From Hallerella sp963652365 (GTDB lineage Bacteria > Fibrobacterota > Fibrobacteria > Fibrobacterales > Fibrobacteraceae): 42,801 bases of DNA. Positions 8,601 to 16,030 of this stretch are shown piece by piece. Below the pieces are notes generated by a model that saw only the letters and a list, made by a program, of their open reading frames with translations, had not been told where the DNA came from and ran no database searches. The stretch's first letter is position 1. The number at the start of each line of letters is the position of its first letter. The translations under genes and the position numbers were made by a program. Where the stretch lies: positions 1 to 42,801 of the forward strand of contig CAVJTH010000019.1 in assembly GCA_963652365.1 (NCBI GenBank), read 5' to 3'.

Positions 8601-10053
8601 CGGCCTGTCGTTCGCTACGCTCTTTACGCTCTTTGTCGTTCCCGCGGCCTATTCCTTCTTTGCCGGAAAGCCGGCAAAGCGGATTTCCCTGGACGGTGAC
8701 GAAAAATCCCTGCCTGGCTTGAAGCGTCCCGTTTCCGCGTGTCTTCTGCTTCTTTTCCTTGGCGCGACTCTCTTTCCGCAGACGGCAAGCGCGCTTTCTC
8801 CCGACGAGGCTGTCCGCATAGCGCTATCGAAAAATCCTTCGACGCGTCTTTCCGAGGAAAGCGTAAAGAGCGCCGAAGCGTCCGTGAAAAGCTCTCGCAA
8901 GGGACTTCTTCCCACGGTGGATCTTTCGCTTTCGCGCTATTACACGTATGGCGACGAGTATTCCCGTACGCAGTCCGGCGCAAAGACGGACATCGACAAC
9001 GATCTGGGGCATAGCGACGCGTTCCAGCTGGCGGTCAACTATACGGTATTCAATGGCTTTGGCGACGTTTCGAATTTTCGGGCGAGCAAGGCTCTTGTCG
9101 AAAGCTACAGGGCGGAACATCGATCGGTGCGGGAGACGATCGCGGCAAGCGTGCTTGTAGCGTATCTGGATGCCGTCATGGCGAAGGCTTCGCTTGAACT
9201 CTCCGATTCGAATCTCTCCGTTTCCCATGCGCGTCGCGAGCTTTACAGGAACCGTCTTGCGGCGGGAAGCGCGACACGGCTCGACTACATTTCCGCGCAG
9301 ATGGATTTCGCGTCCGACAGCGCGAGCAATCTCTTGCTGCGTTCGGGGCTTTCCGCATCCATTCGGACGCTCGACGAGCTTTTGGGCGGCGGCGCCATTC
9401 AAAACGGTTCCGATATCCAGGATTCCTTCGAAATCGACCGGGATCCGTATTGGAAAACGTCGGATGGCCTGGAAACGGCGAAACGGCGCGCACTGGAAAA
9501 CAACGCGGAACTTTTTTCGGCAAAGGCTTCCTTGAACTATGCCCAGGTGAACCGGAAAGCGGCAAGTTCGTCTCTCTTCCCGAAACTCGACTTGCACGGT
9601 TCCCTGAACGCGACGGCGAACGCTTCGGAAAAAGGAAATCCCGAAAAATCGAACCAGGAGTATTTTCGGGTCGGGGCGGCGCTTTCGTGGAACATTTTCA
9701 ACGGGCTTGCGGACGATGCGAAAATGGAGACGGCGAAAATCGCGGAACGAACCGCACAGATCCAGACGGAAAAGGTGCGTCTGAACGTGGAAACGCGCGT
9801 CGCAAACGCCGTGGATGCGCATCTTCGGGCTTTGGAATCCCTGGCCGTCGCCGAGGGAAACGATTCGCTCGCGTTCGAAATGCTCCAGCTCGGGCGGGAA
9901 CGCCTCAAGGAAGGCCGCATCACGAACTTCGAATTTCGCGAAACGCAGAGCCAGTGGCGCAGCGCCCGCGAAGCGCTTCTTTCGGCAAAAGTCGAAGCCG
10001 CCAAGGCCGAAATCCAGGTGAAGCTTCTGACGGGAGATGTGCTGAGAACCTAG
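5653..10053 (+). CDS. RND efflux permease fused in frame to a TolC-like outer-membrane factor
   Basis: One open frame of 1466 residues. Residues 1 to about 1015 form a complete AcrB/MexB-type (HAE1) proton-driven pump. It has the N-terminal SRPVLMTVLALG helix, the proton-relay aspartates D401-D402 in GLVVDDAIVIVEN, and the partner lysine K917 in GLVTKNGILIVEF. Residues 1023-1047 look like a classic cleavable signal peptide (LKRP, a Leu-rich core, then QTASA). Residues 1048-1466 form a TolC/OMF protein with two similar halves, starting at LSPDEAVRIALSKNP. The OMF belongs in the outer membrane and the pump in the inner membrane, so the chain must either be cut at the internal signal or be made from a second start. 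An in-frame TTG at 8719 sits exactly at the signal peptide and would give a 444-residue OMF, but I see only a weak ribosome site there. A missed frameshift or stop in assembly is the other explanation. The stop lies next to a repeat block. Confidence 0.9.
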   Translation: MRLSTLSISRPVLMTVLALGILLIGAFGAMNLGIREYPNVDSPIITVRTSYSGANAAVVETEVTEILEASINSASGIKSLTSTSSDGSSMIRAEFEVGTDLEAAANDIRDRVSRVQRKLPDAADAPVVYKSDSDSDPILIASLLSDVRDAMELSEIASNQVKERLQTIPGVSEVNLWGEKTPVVRLWLDPLRMKALGVTASEISAALSRENEELPAGKIEGQTMDLSVRTLGRLGKPSDFNSVPVKVASDGSVIRISDVATVYYEPQDTRTGFKRNGKNVIAIAIIAQPGTNHVAIADEFYRRIEDIRRDLPSDIQILSGMDSSINIRSSIREVIETIFVSFLLVIAVIFLFLREVRSTLIPMVVIPVSIVGSFFVLYLFGFSINVLTLLAMVLAIGLVVDDAIVIVENIYQKIERKMSPQAAAVAGTDEIFFAVIATSVVLMAVFVPMLALGGTTGLLFREFVAVMIGTVVISTFCALTLSPMLCSKILRAQKKGWLYRKTEPFFEWLNRVYDKLLNAFLRVRGIVFVVIAVLLLVAYYCFTHLSSEMAPLEDSNMFMVNISAPEGTGLGQTKKMTEAFVEEMTDLMDSSEYEEIQAGARSGGSSMIRVTLVSDKSKRRSQSEIARSVQVLGASYPDLRVMVFEPQSVSTSRGGLPIQFVLQAGDIETLRDLLPKFTAEAENSPVFSVVNSNLKFTKPELHVEILREKAQDQGVSVDDIAQAVALSMGDQTYGEYYKDGRQYDIIGGVPYEYRSEPSKLEEISVRNASGEMLSISNFIAYSEKSASPSLPRYNRFSAATVSAGLMPGMTVGDGVAEMRRIARKVIPDSLNVQTELSGSSKEYEESSSGLYIVFLLALACIFLVLAGQFESFRSPFVTFFTVPLSIAGAIVSLYFFGQTLNIFSEIALILLIGLVTKNGILIVEFANQVAARTGCSRLAAAKKAARLRFRPILMTSFSTVLGALPLILTGTPSRVAMGVTIVCGLSFATLFTLFVVPAAYSFFAGKPAKRISLDGDEKSLPGLKRPVSACLLLLFLGATLFPQTASALSPDEAVRIALSKNPSTRLSEESVKSAEASVKSSRKGLLPTVDLSLSRYYTYGDEYSRTQSGAKTDIDNDLGHSDAFQLAVNYTVFNGFGDVSNFRASKALVESYRAEHRSVRETIAASVLVAYLDAVMAKASLELSDSNLSVSHARRELYRNRLAAGSATRLDYISAQMDFASDSASNLLLRSGLSASIRTLDELLGGGAIQNGSDIQDSFEIDRDPYWKTSDGLETAKRRALENNAELFSAKASLNYAQVNRKAASSSLFPKLDLHGSLNATANASEKGNPEKSNQEYFRVGAALSWNIFNGLADDAKMETAKIAERTAQIQTEKVRLNVETRVANAVDAHLRALESLAVAEGNDSLAFEMLQLGRERLKEGRITNFEFRETQSQWRSAREALLSAKVEAAKAEIQVKLLTGDVLRT

Positions 10054-10084
10054 GGCGTGCAATATTGGGGAACAGGGATAGTAG

Positions 10085-10499
10085 AGCTTAGTTCAGAGTG
10101 CTGAGAGCTTAGAAATCGCAGAGCGGGCTGTTCAGTGCTTAGTGGATAGTGCTTAGTGCTTAGCTTTGCGGAACGAACCGCTTTTTTCTGTCGAAAGGCT
10201 TTTTCGCGAAGCGACCCGTTTCCGCCTGGCGGCGGAGGGTGGCGCCTTCCCGGCGAGGGGCTTGTTCAGAGCTTAGTAGAGAGTGCTTAGAACTTAGAAA
10301 TCCCAGCGAACTTTTCACGCTAGAACCTAAACGTTCGCAGAACTCCACACTCAACTCTCAACTAAGTTCTCAGCTCTAAGATCTAAGTTCTAAGCTCTGC
10401 GTTAAAGCCTAGACGTCCGCAGAACTCCACACTCCACTCTTCACACTCAACTCTCAACTGATTCCTGGCTCCTGATTCCTCTCCACAAAGTTCTCGGCT
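10085..10499 (+). repeat. Dispersed intergenic repeat block
   Basis: No gene is supported in 10054-10568. The block has recognisable modules. 10085-10160 holds runs of AGAGCTTAG and AGTGCTTAG words. 10186-10202 is the small hairpin TGTCGAAAGGCT. 10221-10235 is the hairpin CCGCCTGGCGGCGG. 10243-10262 is GCGCCTTCCCGGCGAGGGGC. Then comes the AGAGCTTAG/CTAAGTTCT inverted module at 10262-10385. The stretch 10259-10346 differs from the inverted copy at 36811-36898 by a single base that I could find. Short frames translated through it resemble one another only because the DNA is repeated. Confidence 0.85.
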
Positions 10500-10500
10500 A

Positions 10501-10528
10501 GACAGAAAATCTTGCTTTTTTTTCTGTC
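10501..10528. other. Inverted repeat (hairpin) upstream of the nucleotidyltransferase
   Basis: GACAGAAAA at 10501-10509 pairs with TTTTCTGTC at 10520-10528, leaving a loop of about 10 bases. It is not followed by a T-run on the plus strand, so it is not a standard terminator in that direction. It lies about 28 bases upstream of the -10 box at 10556 and could be an operator or an RNA hairpin. Confidence 0.45.
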
Positions 10529-10555
10529 GCTTAGAACAATAAAGTAATGGAATGC

Positions 10556-10563
10556 TAAATTTG
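10556..10563 (+). promoter_or_regulatory. TAnnTTTG promoter box, leaderless arrangement
   Basis: TAAATTTG ends exactly 5 bases before the ATG at 10569, with no Shine-Dalgarno site between. The same 5-base spacing is seen at 14725-14732 and 16018-16025. The expected transcription start would fall at or beside the ATG. Confidence 0.5.
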
Positions 10564-10568
10564 CCGTT

Positions 10569-11561
10569 ATGATGAAAGTAATTCTTCCCGTTGCCGGGAC
10601 CGGTTCCCGCTTGAGACCTTTCACGCTTTCCTTGCCGAAGTGTCTTCTTCCCGTTGCGGGAAAGGCGCTGATCGAACATATCGTCGAATCGTATTCATCA
10701 TTGCCTGTCTCCGAACAGATTTTTATCACCGGCTACAAGGGTGAGCTTGTCGAGGACTTTATCCGCCATCGCGACTTTCGAAACGCGCATACCGTGCGGC
10801 AAAAGAATCCCCAGGGGCTCGGCGAGGCCATTTCTCTCTGCCTGCCGTTTCTTGTCGATGACGAACCCGTCCTGATTATTCTCGGTGACACGCTTTTTGA
10901 CGCGGATCTTTCTTTCTTGAAATCGGAGAAGGAAAACGTCCTGATGACCCGCGAAGTCGCGGACCCGAGACGGTTCGGGGTCGCCGTGACCGATTCTTCG
11001 GGATACGTGAAGGAACTGGTGGAAAAGCCGGAAACCTTCGTGTCGAACGAAGCCTTGGTCGGAATCTACTACATCGCGGATGTCGCCGCTCTTCGAAAAG
11101 CCCTGGAGCGCCTGATTCGCGAGGACATCCGGACGCGCGGCGAATACCAGTTGACGGACGCCCTGCAGATGATGCTCGAATCGGGTTCGCGCTTTCGTAC
11201 CGCGCCGATTCGCTCCTGGCTTGACTGCGGCACCGCGGAATCGTTTCTTCGGACAAACGCGAAGATCCTCGCGGAAAGGAATCTGGAAAGCGTCTCCATT
11301 CCTGGTTCTCGGATCATTCCGCCGTGCCATATCGACAGATCCGCGCGCATTCGAAATTCGGTTGTCGGACCGAACGTGTCGGTCGGACCGGAAGTCGTCA
11401 TCGAAAATTCGAAAGTGGCGGATTCCGTCATTTCGGAAAGGACGATCCTTTGCGATTCGGAAATATCCCATTCCATTTTTGGCGGGGATTCCGAGGTCAA
11501 GAGCTTCAAGGGAACGCTGCTCCTGGGTGACCATTCCAAGGTCGTTTCGGGGGTCGAGTGA
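10569..11561 (+). CDS. Sugar-1-phosphate nucleotidyltransferase (RmlA/GlmU-like)
   Basis: A 330-residue cytoplasmic enzyme that should activate a sugar-1-phosphate with an NTP, for example to dTDP- or UDP-glucose. The N-terminal nucleotidyltransferase domain starts with the signature VAGTGSRLRPFT and then PKCLLPVAGK. The metal-binding region LGDTLFDAD is near residue 103. The last ~70 residues have hexapeptide-like repeats typical of a left-handed beta-helix (IDRSARIRNSVVGPNVSVGP and on). This layout fits long, archaeal-like glucose-1-phosphate thymidylyltransferases. The sugar and nucleotide cannot be fixed from sequence alone. The ATG has no ribosome-binding site; a promoter box lies 5 bases upstream. 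The gene overlaps maf by 4 bases (GTGA). Confidence 0.88.
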   Translation: MMKVILPVAGTGSRLRPFTLSLPKCLLPVAGKALIEHIVESYSSLPVSEQIFITGYKGELVEDFIRHRDFRNAHTVRQKNPQGLGEAISLCLPFLVDDEPVLIILGDTLFDADLSFLKSEKENVLMTREVADPRRFGVAVTDSSGYVKELVEKPETFVSNEALVGIYYIADVAALRKALERLIREDIRTRGEYQLTDALQMMLESGSRFRTAPIRSWLDCGTAESFLRTNAKILAERNLESVSIPGSRIIPPCHIDRSARIRNSVVGPNVSVGPEVVIENSKVADSVISERTILCDSEISHSIFGGDSEVKSFKGTLLLGDHSKVVSGVE

Positions 11562-12118
11562 AAACCTTTGTCCTGGCGAGCGCATCGCCGCGTCGTTCCG
11601 CGATCCTTGCGCAGATCCGCGTTCCGTTTCGAACCGAGCCTTCGTCGTATGACGAAATCGATATGGCCATTTTGCCCGAGGATCGTCCGCTTCGCTTTGC
11701 CGAAGGGAAGGCTCTAGACGTTTCCCGCAAGTTTCCGCGCGAGCTTGTGCTGGGATTCGACACGCTGGTGTTTCTCGATGCACTTCCGCTCGGAAAGCCG
11801 AAGGACCGCGTCGAGGCGCTTTCCATGCTCAAGAGGCTGAACGGTCGCTCCCATCGGGTCGTTTCGGGAGTGGCGATAGCCTGCGGCGGAAAGATTCTCG
11901 CGTCGGATACGGAGACGACCGTGGTGACGTTTCGGAATGTTCCGGAGAGCGAACTGGAACGCTACGTCGATTCCGGCGAACCGATGGACAAGGCCGGAGC
12001 CTATGCCATCCAGGGCCTTGGCGCGCGACTTGTCGAATCCATCGACGGATGCTTTTACAATGTTGTCGGTCTTCCCGTTGCGAAGACCTTGAAGCTGATC
12101 GAAAATTCAGGAGAATGA
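11558..12118 (+). CDS. maf: Maf family nucleoside triphosphate pyrophosphatase
   Basis: A 186-residue cytoplasmic Maf protein. The family hydrolyses non-canonical or regulatory NTPs (dTTP/UTP or m7GTP) to NMP and pyrophosphate. The N-terminus ASASPRRSAIL is the family signature. Further motifs are SYDE near residue 28, GFDTLVF near residue 65 and DKAGAYAIQG near residue 145; the last is more like the YhdE (dTTP/UTP) branch. The start is GTG in a GTGA overlap with the upstream stop. GFDT replaces the more usual GADT. The gene is followed almost at once by the RodZ-like gene. Confidence 0.92.
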   Translation: MKTFVLASASPRRSAILAQIRVPFRTEPSSYDEIDMAILPEDRPLRFAEGKALDVSRKFPRELVLGFDTLVFLDALPLGKPKDRVEALSMLKRLNGRSHRVVSGVAIACGGKILASDTETTVVTFRNVPESELERYVDSGEPMDKAGAYAIQGLGARLVESIDGCFYNVVGLPVAKTLKLIENSGE

Positions 12119-12120
12119 TC

Positions 12121-13089
12121 ATGACCAATTCTGTCGAACCCAAGACCGCGGAAGAAACGCTTGGCGCCTATCTGAAGAAAATTCGGGAATCCAAGGGGCT
12201 TTCGCTCGAAGACCTTTCCCAGAGGACGCGGATATCCTTGAAGAACCTCCAGCAGATCGAAGCCGGAGAATGGGAGAAGTTTCCCGTCGAAGCCTACGTG
12301 CGCGGCTATCTGAATTCCATTTCCGAAACGCTGGGACTTGCGATGCCGGAAATCCTTTCCGCCTATTCCAAGGAAGCCGGATCGTCCTATTCCCGGGAAT
12401 TTCTCGCCGCGGAAACGCTTTCGGCAAGCGAGGATTCCTTTGCCGGGAAAAAGCTCAAGCAGGGAAGGGGCGGGTCGAAAATGCCGATTCTCGTCGTCGC
12501 CTTGCTGGCTGTCGCGTTCCTTGCCGTCGTCTATTTTCTGAAGCCCTCCCTGAGCGCCGTGCCGCCGCCTTCGGAAAGCGCTCCGCTTCCCAGCGTGGAA
12601 GAGGATACGTCTTCGTTCGTCGCGGACGTCCCGGACGGTGCGGAAAACATTCCGCCCGAATCGCTCTCGGTCGTTTCGGATACTCTCGCTCCCGCCTTGC
12701 CCGATACCGCGAAAAAGGTTTCCGCCAAGGGAAACTCGGCGACGACGTTCATCGTTTCGTCGGATTCCCGGGAAAAAGTTTCCGAGGATTCCACGTCCGA
12801 AATCGTAGGCCGCCTCTCTGTGTCGATCACCGGAAACGATTCGGCGGCGACTTCCTGGGTCGGAATTTACCACAGCCTGAACGACAACAAGGCCTTGCGC
12901 GAAGGAAACATCGTGTCGTCGCGTTCCCGGATTACCTATTCCGACGGGGACACGCTCTGTCTCGTCATCGGCAATCCCGACGCGGTGGGCCAGATGCTCG
13001 TCAACGGCAAGCGTTCGGTCGTTCCGGTGCGCAAGGGATACGCGAGCCGTTTCTGCGTCGCCCCGAACGGCAAGTTCACGAGGAGATGA
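12121..13089 (+). CDS. rodZ: RodZ-like helix-turn-helix membrane protein
   Basis: A 322-residue single-pass membrane protein. Residues about 10-80 form an HTH domain of the HTH_25/RodZ type (LGAYLKKIRESKGLSLEDLSQ, then NLQQIEAGEWEKFPVEAYVRGYL). Residues about 121-139 are one transmembrane helix, then comes a Ser/Pro-rich linker. The C-terminus (about 220-320) looks like the DUF4115 domain. In rod-shaped bacteria RodZ links MreB to the wall synthesis machinery. No mre genes are near, so the role is inferred from domains. The start at 12121 has AGGAGA 7 bases upstream; an in-frame ATG at 12115 is too close to that site. Confidence 0.8.
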   Translation: MTNSVEPKTAEETLGAYLKKIRESKGLSLEDLSQRTRISLKNLQQIEAGEWEKFPVEAYVRGYLNSISETLGLAMPEILSAYSKEAGSSYSREFLAAETLSASEDSFAGKKLKQGRGGSKMPILVVALLAVAFLAVVYFLKPSLSAVPPPSESAPLPSVEEDTSSFVADVPDGAENIPPESLSVVSDTLAPALPDTAKKVSAKGNSATTFIVSSDSREKVSEDSTSEIVGRLSVSITGNDSAATSWVGIYHSLNDNKALREGNIVSSRSRITYSDGDTLCLVIGNPDAVGQMLVNGKRSVVPVRKGYASRFCVAPNGKFTRR

Positions 13090-13092
13090 CCG

Positions 13093-13683
13093 ATGCGCGA
13101 ATCGAAGATTGTCCGCAATACAAGCGAAACCCAGATAGAGCTTTCGCTGAATCTAGACGAAGCCTCCCGCGGAAAGATTTCTACCGGTTCGGGCTTTCTC
13201 GACCACATGCTGGATCTTTTCCAGGTGCACGGCGGCTTTTCGCTCGGGGTCAAGTGTCTCGGCGACACGCATGTCGATATGCATCATTCCGTCGAGGATA
13301 TCGCGATTTGCCTGGGGAACGCCCTTGCCGAATGCCTCGGCGACAAGAAGGGCATCGAACGCTACGGCTTCTATCTTGTCCCGATGGACGAAGCCCTGGC
13401 GCGCGTCTGCGTGGATTTTTCGAACCGGATAGGAATCGTCTGGCGCGTCCACTTGCCGGATTCGACGGTCGGCGCGGAAAACATGCCGGCGAGCCTTTTC
13501 GAGCATTTCTTCAGGACGCTTGGCGAAAACGCCCGCATGAACCTGCACGTGGAGCTTTTTTACGGTGCGGACAACCACCACTGCATCGAAGCGATTTTCA
13601 AGGCGTTTGCGCGGGCGGTCGCCATGGCGGTCTCCCCGTCGCGGAGCGCAAAGGGCATTCCCAGCTCGAAAGGCGTTCTTTGA
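13093..13683 (+). CDS. hisB: Imidazoleglycerol-phosphate dehydratase
   Basis: A 196-residue monofunctional HisB that dehydrates imidazole glycerol phosphate to imidazole acetol phosphate in histidine synthesis. It has GSGFLDHMLDLFQVHGGFSL and the two metal-binding His motifs: DMHHSVEDIA around residue 60 and DNHHCIEAIFKA around residue 160. The length is normal for the stand-alone enzyme, with no HisB phosphatase domain. It lies 3 bases after the RodZ-like gene and ends the plus-strand operon. No other his genes are in view. Confidence 0.96.
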   Translation: MRESKIVRNTSETQIELSLNLDEASRGKISTGSGFLDHMLDLFQVHGGFSLGVKCLGDTHVDMHHSVEDIAICLGNALAECLGDKKGIERYGFYLVPMDEALARVCVDFSNRIGIVWRVHLPDSTVGAENMPASLFEHFFRTLGENARMNLHVELFYGADNHHCIEAIFKAFARAVAMAVSPSRSAKGIPSSKGVL

Positions 13684-13685
13684 TT

Positions 13686-14273
13686 CTAGCGGAGAGTCGG
13701 GACGCGGACGGCGTTCCCCTCTTCGAGATGTTCCAGCTTGACGTTCGGATTCACGGACTGCAGCGCGGATAGCGTGTAGAACTTGGGAAGCTTTGTCGCG
13801 TCGCTCCCGTAGGCGCGCGAGAGCAGGGCAAAGAGATCTTCGCCGGCCTTTGCGGAAACAGTCCGGTACCTTGACGCATTGGACGGGTCGGACTGCAGTT
13901 CCGACAGGGCGTTCATGAAGCGGTCGGCAAAGCGTTCCGCCGTTTGCGACGAAGACGCCTCCGCTTGACCGGTACTCGCGGTCTGCCTTGCGACAGGTTT
14001 CGAAGCTTGCGCCTTTTTTTCTCCCGGAAGAGCGACCGTGGGCATTTTTCCCGAATAGATGGTCAGGGCGGTCTTCTCCTTGTCCGCGTCCGGCTTGAGC
14101 GGCTCCGCTTTCAAGATGGAATCCAGTTCGGCGATGTAGTTTTCGTCGGGCCATGATTCGAGCGTGTATTTCTTGCCCACTTCCAGCAGGGGCTTGTCTG
14201 GATTCTCGGAACAGGCGACGCAAAGGCTCGCGGTGGCCACGGTGAAGAATAAAAGGGCGCTCTCGGGTTTCAT
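13686..14273 (-). CDS. Lipoprotein with a LysM-like C-terminal domain
   Basis: A 195-residue predicted lipoprotein. The signal peptide ends in CVAC, with Cys 21 as probable lipid-attachment site; Cys at -3 is unusual. The middle (about 80-120) is low-complexity Ala/Ser/Gln. The end (about 140-195) has a LysM-like pattern: YRTVSAKAGEDLFALLSRAYG, then YTLSALQSVNPNV and GNAVRVPTL, which would suit peptidoglycan binding. It is convergent with hisB, with a 2-base gap. A short AT-rich gap of 88 bases separates it from the divergent ribosomal protein gene, so their promoters must share that gap. Function beyond wall binding is not readable. Confidence 0.8.
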   Translation of the reverse strand: MKPESALLFFTVATASLCVACSENPDKPLLEVGKKYTLESWPDENYIAELDSILKAEPLKPDADKEKTALTIYSGKMPTVALPGEKKAQASKPVARQTASTGQAEASSSQTAERFADRFMNALSELQSDPSNASRYRTVSAKAGEDLFALLSRAYGSDATKLPKFYTLSALQSVNPNVKLEHLEEGNAVRVPTLR

Positions 14274-14296
14274 GCCTAAAAAATACTATTTGCGAA

Positions 14297-14327
14297 TTGC
14301 CAAAATGGAAAAAATCATCTAAATTTG
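14297..14327 (+). promoter_or_regulatory. Sigma-70-like promoter of the bL31 gene
   Basis: TTGCCA at 14297-14302 and TAAATTTG at 14320-14327 are separated by 17 bases. This is one of the best promoters in the window and shows the -10 box extended to TTTG. The start codon follows 34 bases later with AGGA as ribosome site. Confidence 0.7.
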
Positions 14328-14361
14328 GCGTTAACCAACGCTTAATCAGCAGGATTCAAAA

Positions 14362-14673
14362 ATGAAAAATGGTATTCATCCCGATTACAAACCGGTCGTG
14401 TTCGTTGATGCGAATACGGGTAAAGAATTCATCACCCGCTCCACGAAGTCCTCTGCCGAAAAGAAAGTGATCGATGGTGTCGAACATAGTGTAGTTTCTC
14501 TCGAAATTACGAGCGACACGCATCCTTTCTGGACAGGCAAGCAGCACCGCGTGGATACCGCTGGCCGTATCGACCAGTTCAACAAGCGCTTCGCGGGCAA
14601 CGGCACGCTGAACATCGCAGCGGCAAAGCGCAAGACCCGTCGCGCGGTCAAGAAGGAAGAATCCGAGGAGTAG
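14362..14673 (+). CDS. rpmE2: 50S ribosomal protein bL31, type B
   Basis: A 103-residue ribosomal protein of the large subunit. It starts MKNGIHPDYKPVVFVD and has SDTHPFWTGKQ followed by GRIDQFNKRF, which are typical of bL31. The zinc-binding Cys residues of type A are absent, so it is the zinc-independent type B. The tail is longer than usual and ends in a basic then acidic stretch (KRKTRRAVKKEESEE). It is a single-gene unit with its own promoter and a terminator at 14696-14723. Confidence 0.97.
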   Translation: MKNGIHPDYKPVVFVDANTGKEFITRSTKSSAEKKVIDGVEHSVVSLEITSDTHPFWTGKQHRVDTAGRIDQFNKRFAGNGTLNIAAAKRKTRRAVKKEESEE

Positions 14674-14695
14674 CGTTTTCGGAAATATCCCTGTC

Positions 14696-14723
14696 GGCTT
14701 CCTTGGAAGAGGGAGCCTTTTTT
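14696..14723 (+). terminator. Rho-independent terminator after rpmE2
   Basis: GGCTTCC (14696-14702) pairs with GGGAGCC (14711-14717), with one G-T pair and an 8-base loop, followed by six T. The next gene starts only 14 bases after the T-run. Confidence 0.8.
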
Positions 14724-14724
14724 G

Positions 14725-14732
14725 TATCCTTG
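14725..14732 (+). promoter_or_regulatory. Possible promoter box, leaderless arrangement
   Basis: TATCCTTG, a one-base variant of the TATCTTTG box seen elsewhere, ends 5 bases before the ATG at 14738. It sits directly after the rpmE2 terminator, so the downstream gene needs a start signal about here. There is no ribosome-binding site. Confidence 0.4.
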
Positions 14733-14737
14733 AATCG

Positions 14738-16009
14738 ATGCGCACCTTTCGTCTCCTGACCGCTTTCTGGATTTTCGCCCTGGCCGCGAAAGCGTCTTTC
14801 CCTGCGTCCGCCGCGACGAATTGCGCGGAGGGAAAGCGCATCGCGAGCGTCCGCCTGTCGGGACTCGAAGATACCGATCCGCGGGTCGTGGAACGGGAAC
14901 TTTCGCATGCTCCGGGGACCGTGTTCTCCGAGCGCGAGTTTTTCGACGAGAAGTCTCGCCTCGAAAGCCTCGATATCTTTTCGGACGTCTCGCTCGCCTG
15001 TTCGGAGACCGCCGACGGCCTGGACCTGGAGTACCGCTTTACGGAACTCTTGCACTGGATTCCTTCGCCCGCGGGAAAGAAGACCGACCAGGACGGCTGG
15101 ATGCTTGGCGTGGCGCTTGCCCACCTGAATGTCCTGGGGGAGGATATCCGCGTCGAAGCGCAGTACCGCACGTCGATCGACCCGCTTTTCGATTCGAAGG
15201 AGTTTGCAATTTACGCGAGTTCGCCGTGGCTTCTGGATTTGCCGCTTTCGTGGAATCTGGAATTCTTGCGGACGGACTCGTGGGACGACTTGCGCGGATT
15301 CGACGACAAGTCCTGGTTTGTCCATCTGGAACTCGACGCGAAGCTCTTTCGAAATCTCTACCTTGTCTGGGCGCCGTCCTATCGGTATGTCGAAGGGTTC
15401 GGGTCCGTGCCGGACCTGGGCTTGGGTGCGCTCTGGGAAAACCGTGATTCCAGGACGGATCCGCGGCGCGGCGCTTTCGAGGAATTTCGCGTGACGCGTT
15501 ACGGGGTGTTCGATTCGCGGGTCGAAAACTTCGTGGAGTATCTTTGGGACAACAGGCTCTACATTTCCCGAGGGCGCTGGATCACGGGAGCGTCGTCGCT
15601 TGTGAGGGTTCGACCGGGAAGCCAGATGTTCTTCGACCGTCTGCACCAGGGAGGCGCGAATACGCTGCGGGGATTTTCGCCCGATTCGAGCGTCCACGGT
15701 CGGCACGAGGCTATCTGGAATGTCGAAGAGCGCTTTGTGCTCTTGGAACGGCGGCCTTTCTCGGTTCTGGGGGCGAACCTTTTCTGGGGATTGCAGCTGG
15801 TGGCGGGCGTCGAAGGCTCGTTTCTGTGGGATGACCGGATGCCGGGATGGGAAGATTACCGCGAAAGCGTCTATGGGGGAATCCACGTCCTGATCCCCGC
15901 GCTGGACCGTCTGCGAATCGAGGCCGGCTACAGCCCGGACGGGGGAGGCGTAAAGATTTCCGTAGGGCTGTATGACAAAAACGTGTCCATGAGATGGCGC
16001 TCCCGCTAA
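14738..16009 (+). CDS. Omp85-family outer-membrane barrel protein (BamA/TamA-like, one POTRA)
   Basis: A 423-residue outer-membrane protein. Residues 1 to about 25 are a signal peptide ending in ASA. Residues about 30-105 look like a single POTRA domain (IASVRLSGLEDTDPRVVERELSHAPGTVFSEREF-type spacing). The rest alternates like a 16-strand beta barrel. It carries the Omp85 loop-6 motif NTLRGFSP with R311, and ends in a C-terminal barrel strand. BamA itself has five POTRA domains and about 800 residues, so this is a short relative, perhaps for assembly or secretion of specific substrates. It has no ribosome-binding site. It is close to ppa, which has its own box. Confidence 0.85.
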   Translation: MRTFRLLTAFWIFALAAKASFPASAATNCAEGKRIASVRLSGLEDTDPRVVERELSHAPGTVFSEREFFDEKSRLESLDIFSDVSLACSETADGLDLEYRFTELLHWIPSPAGKKTDQDGWMLGVALAHLNVLGEDIRVEAQYRTSIDPLFDSKEFAIYASSPWLLDLPLSWNLEFLRTDSWDDLRGFDDKSWFVHLELDAKLFRNLYLVWAPSYRYVEGFGSVPDLGLGALWENRDSRTDPRRGAFEEFRVTRYGVFDSRVENFVEYLWDNRLYISRGRWITGASSLVRVRPGSQMFFDRLHQGGANTLRGFSPDSSVHGRHEAIWNVEERFVLLERRPFSVLGANLFWGLQLVAGVEGSFLWDDRMPGWEDYRESVYGGIHVLIPALDRLRIEAGYSPDGGGVKISVGLYDKNVSMRWRSR

Positions 16010-16017
16010 GTTGAATT

Positions 16018-16025
16018 TATATTTG
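16018..16025 (+). promoter_or_regulatory. TAnnTTTG promoter box of ppa, leaderless arrangement
   Basis: TATATTTG ends 5 bases before the ppa ATG at 16031, and no Shine-Dalgarno site lies between. No convincing -35 box is visible. Confidence 0.5.
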
Positions 16026-16030
16026 GACTT

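Noticed and set aside
10160..10354. 64-residue frame similar to a 75-residue frame at 36777-37004
   Set aside because: The similarity (for example SSVKSSLGFLSSKHSLLSSEQ) comes from translating the same non-coding repeat. The frames lack ribosome sites and the other copies do not keep them open.
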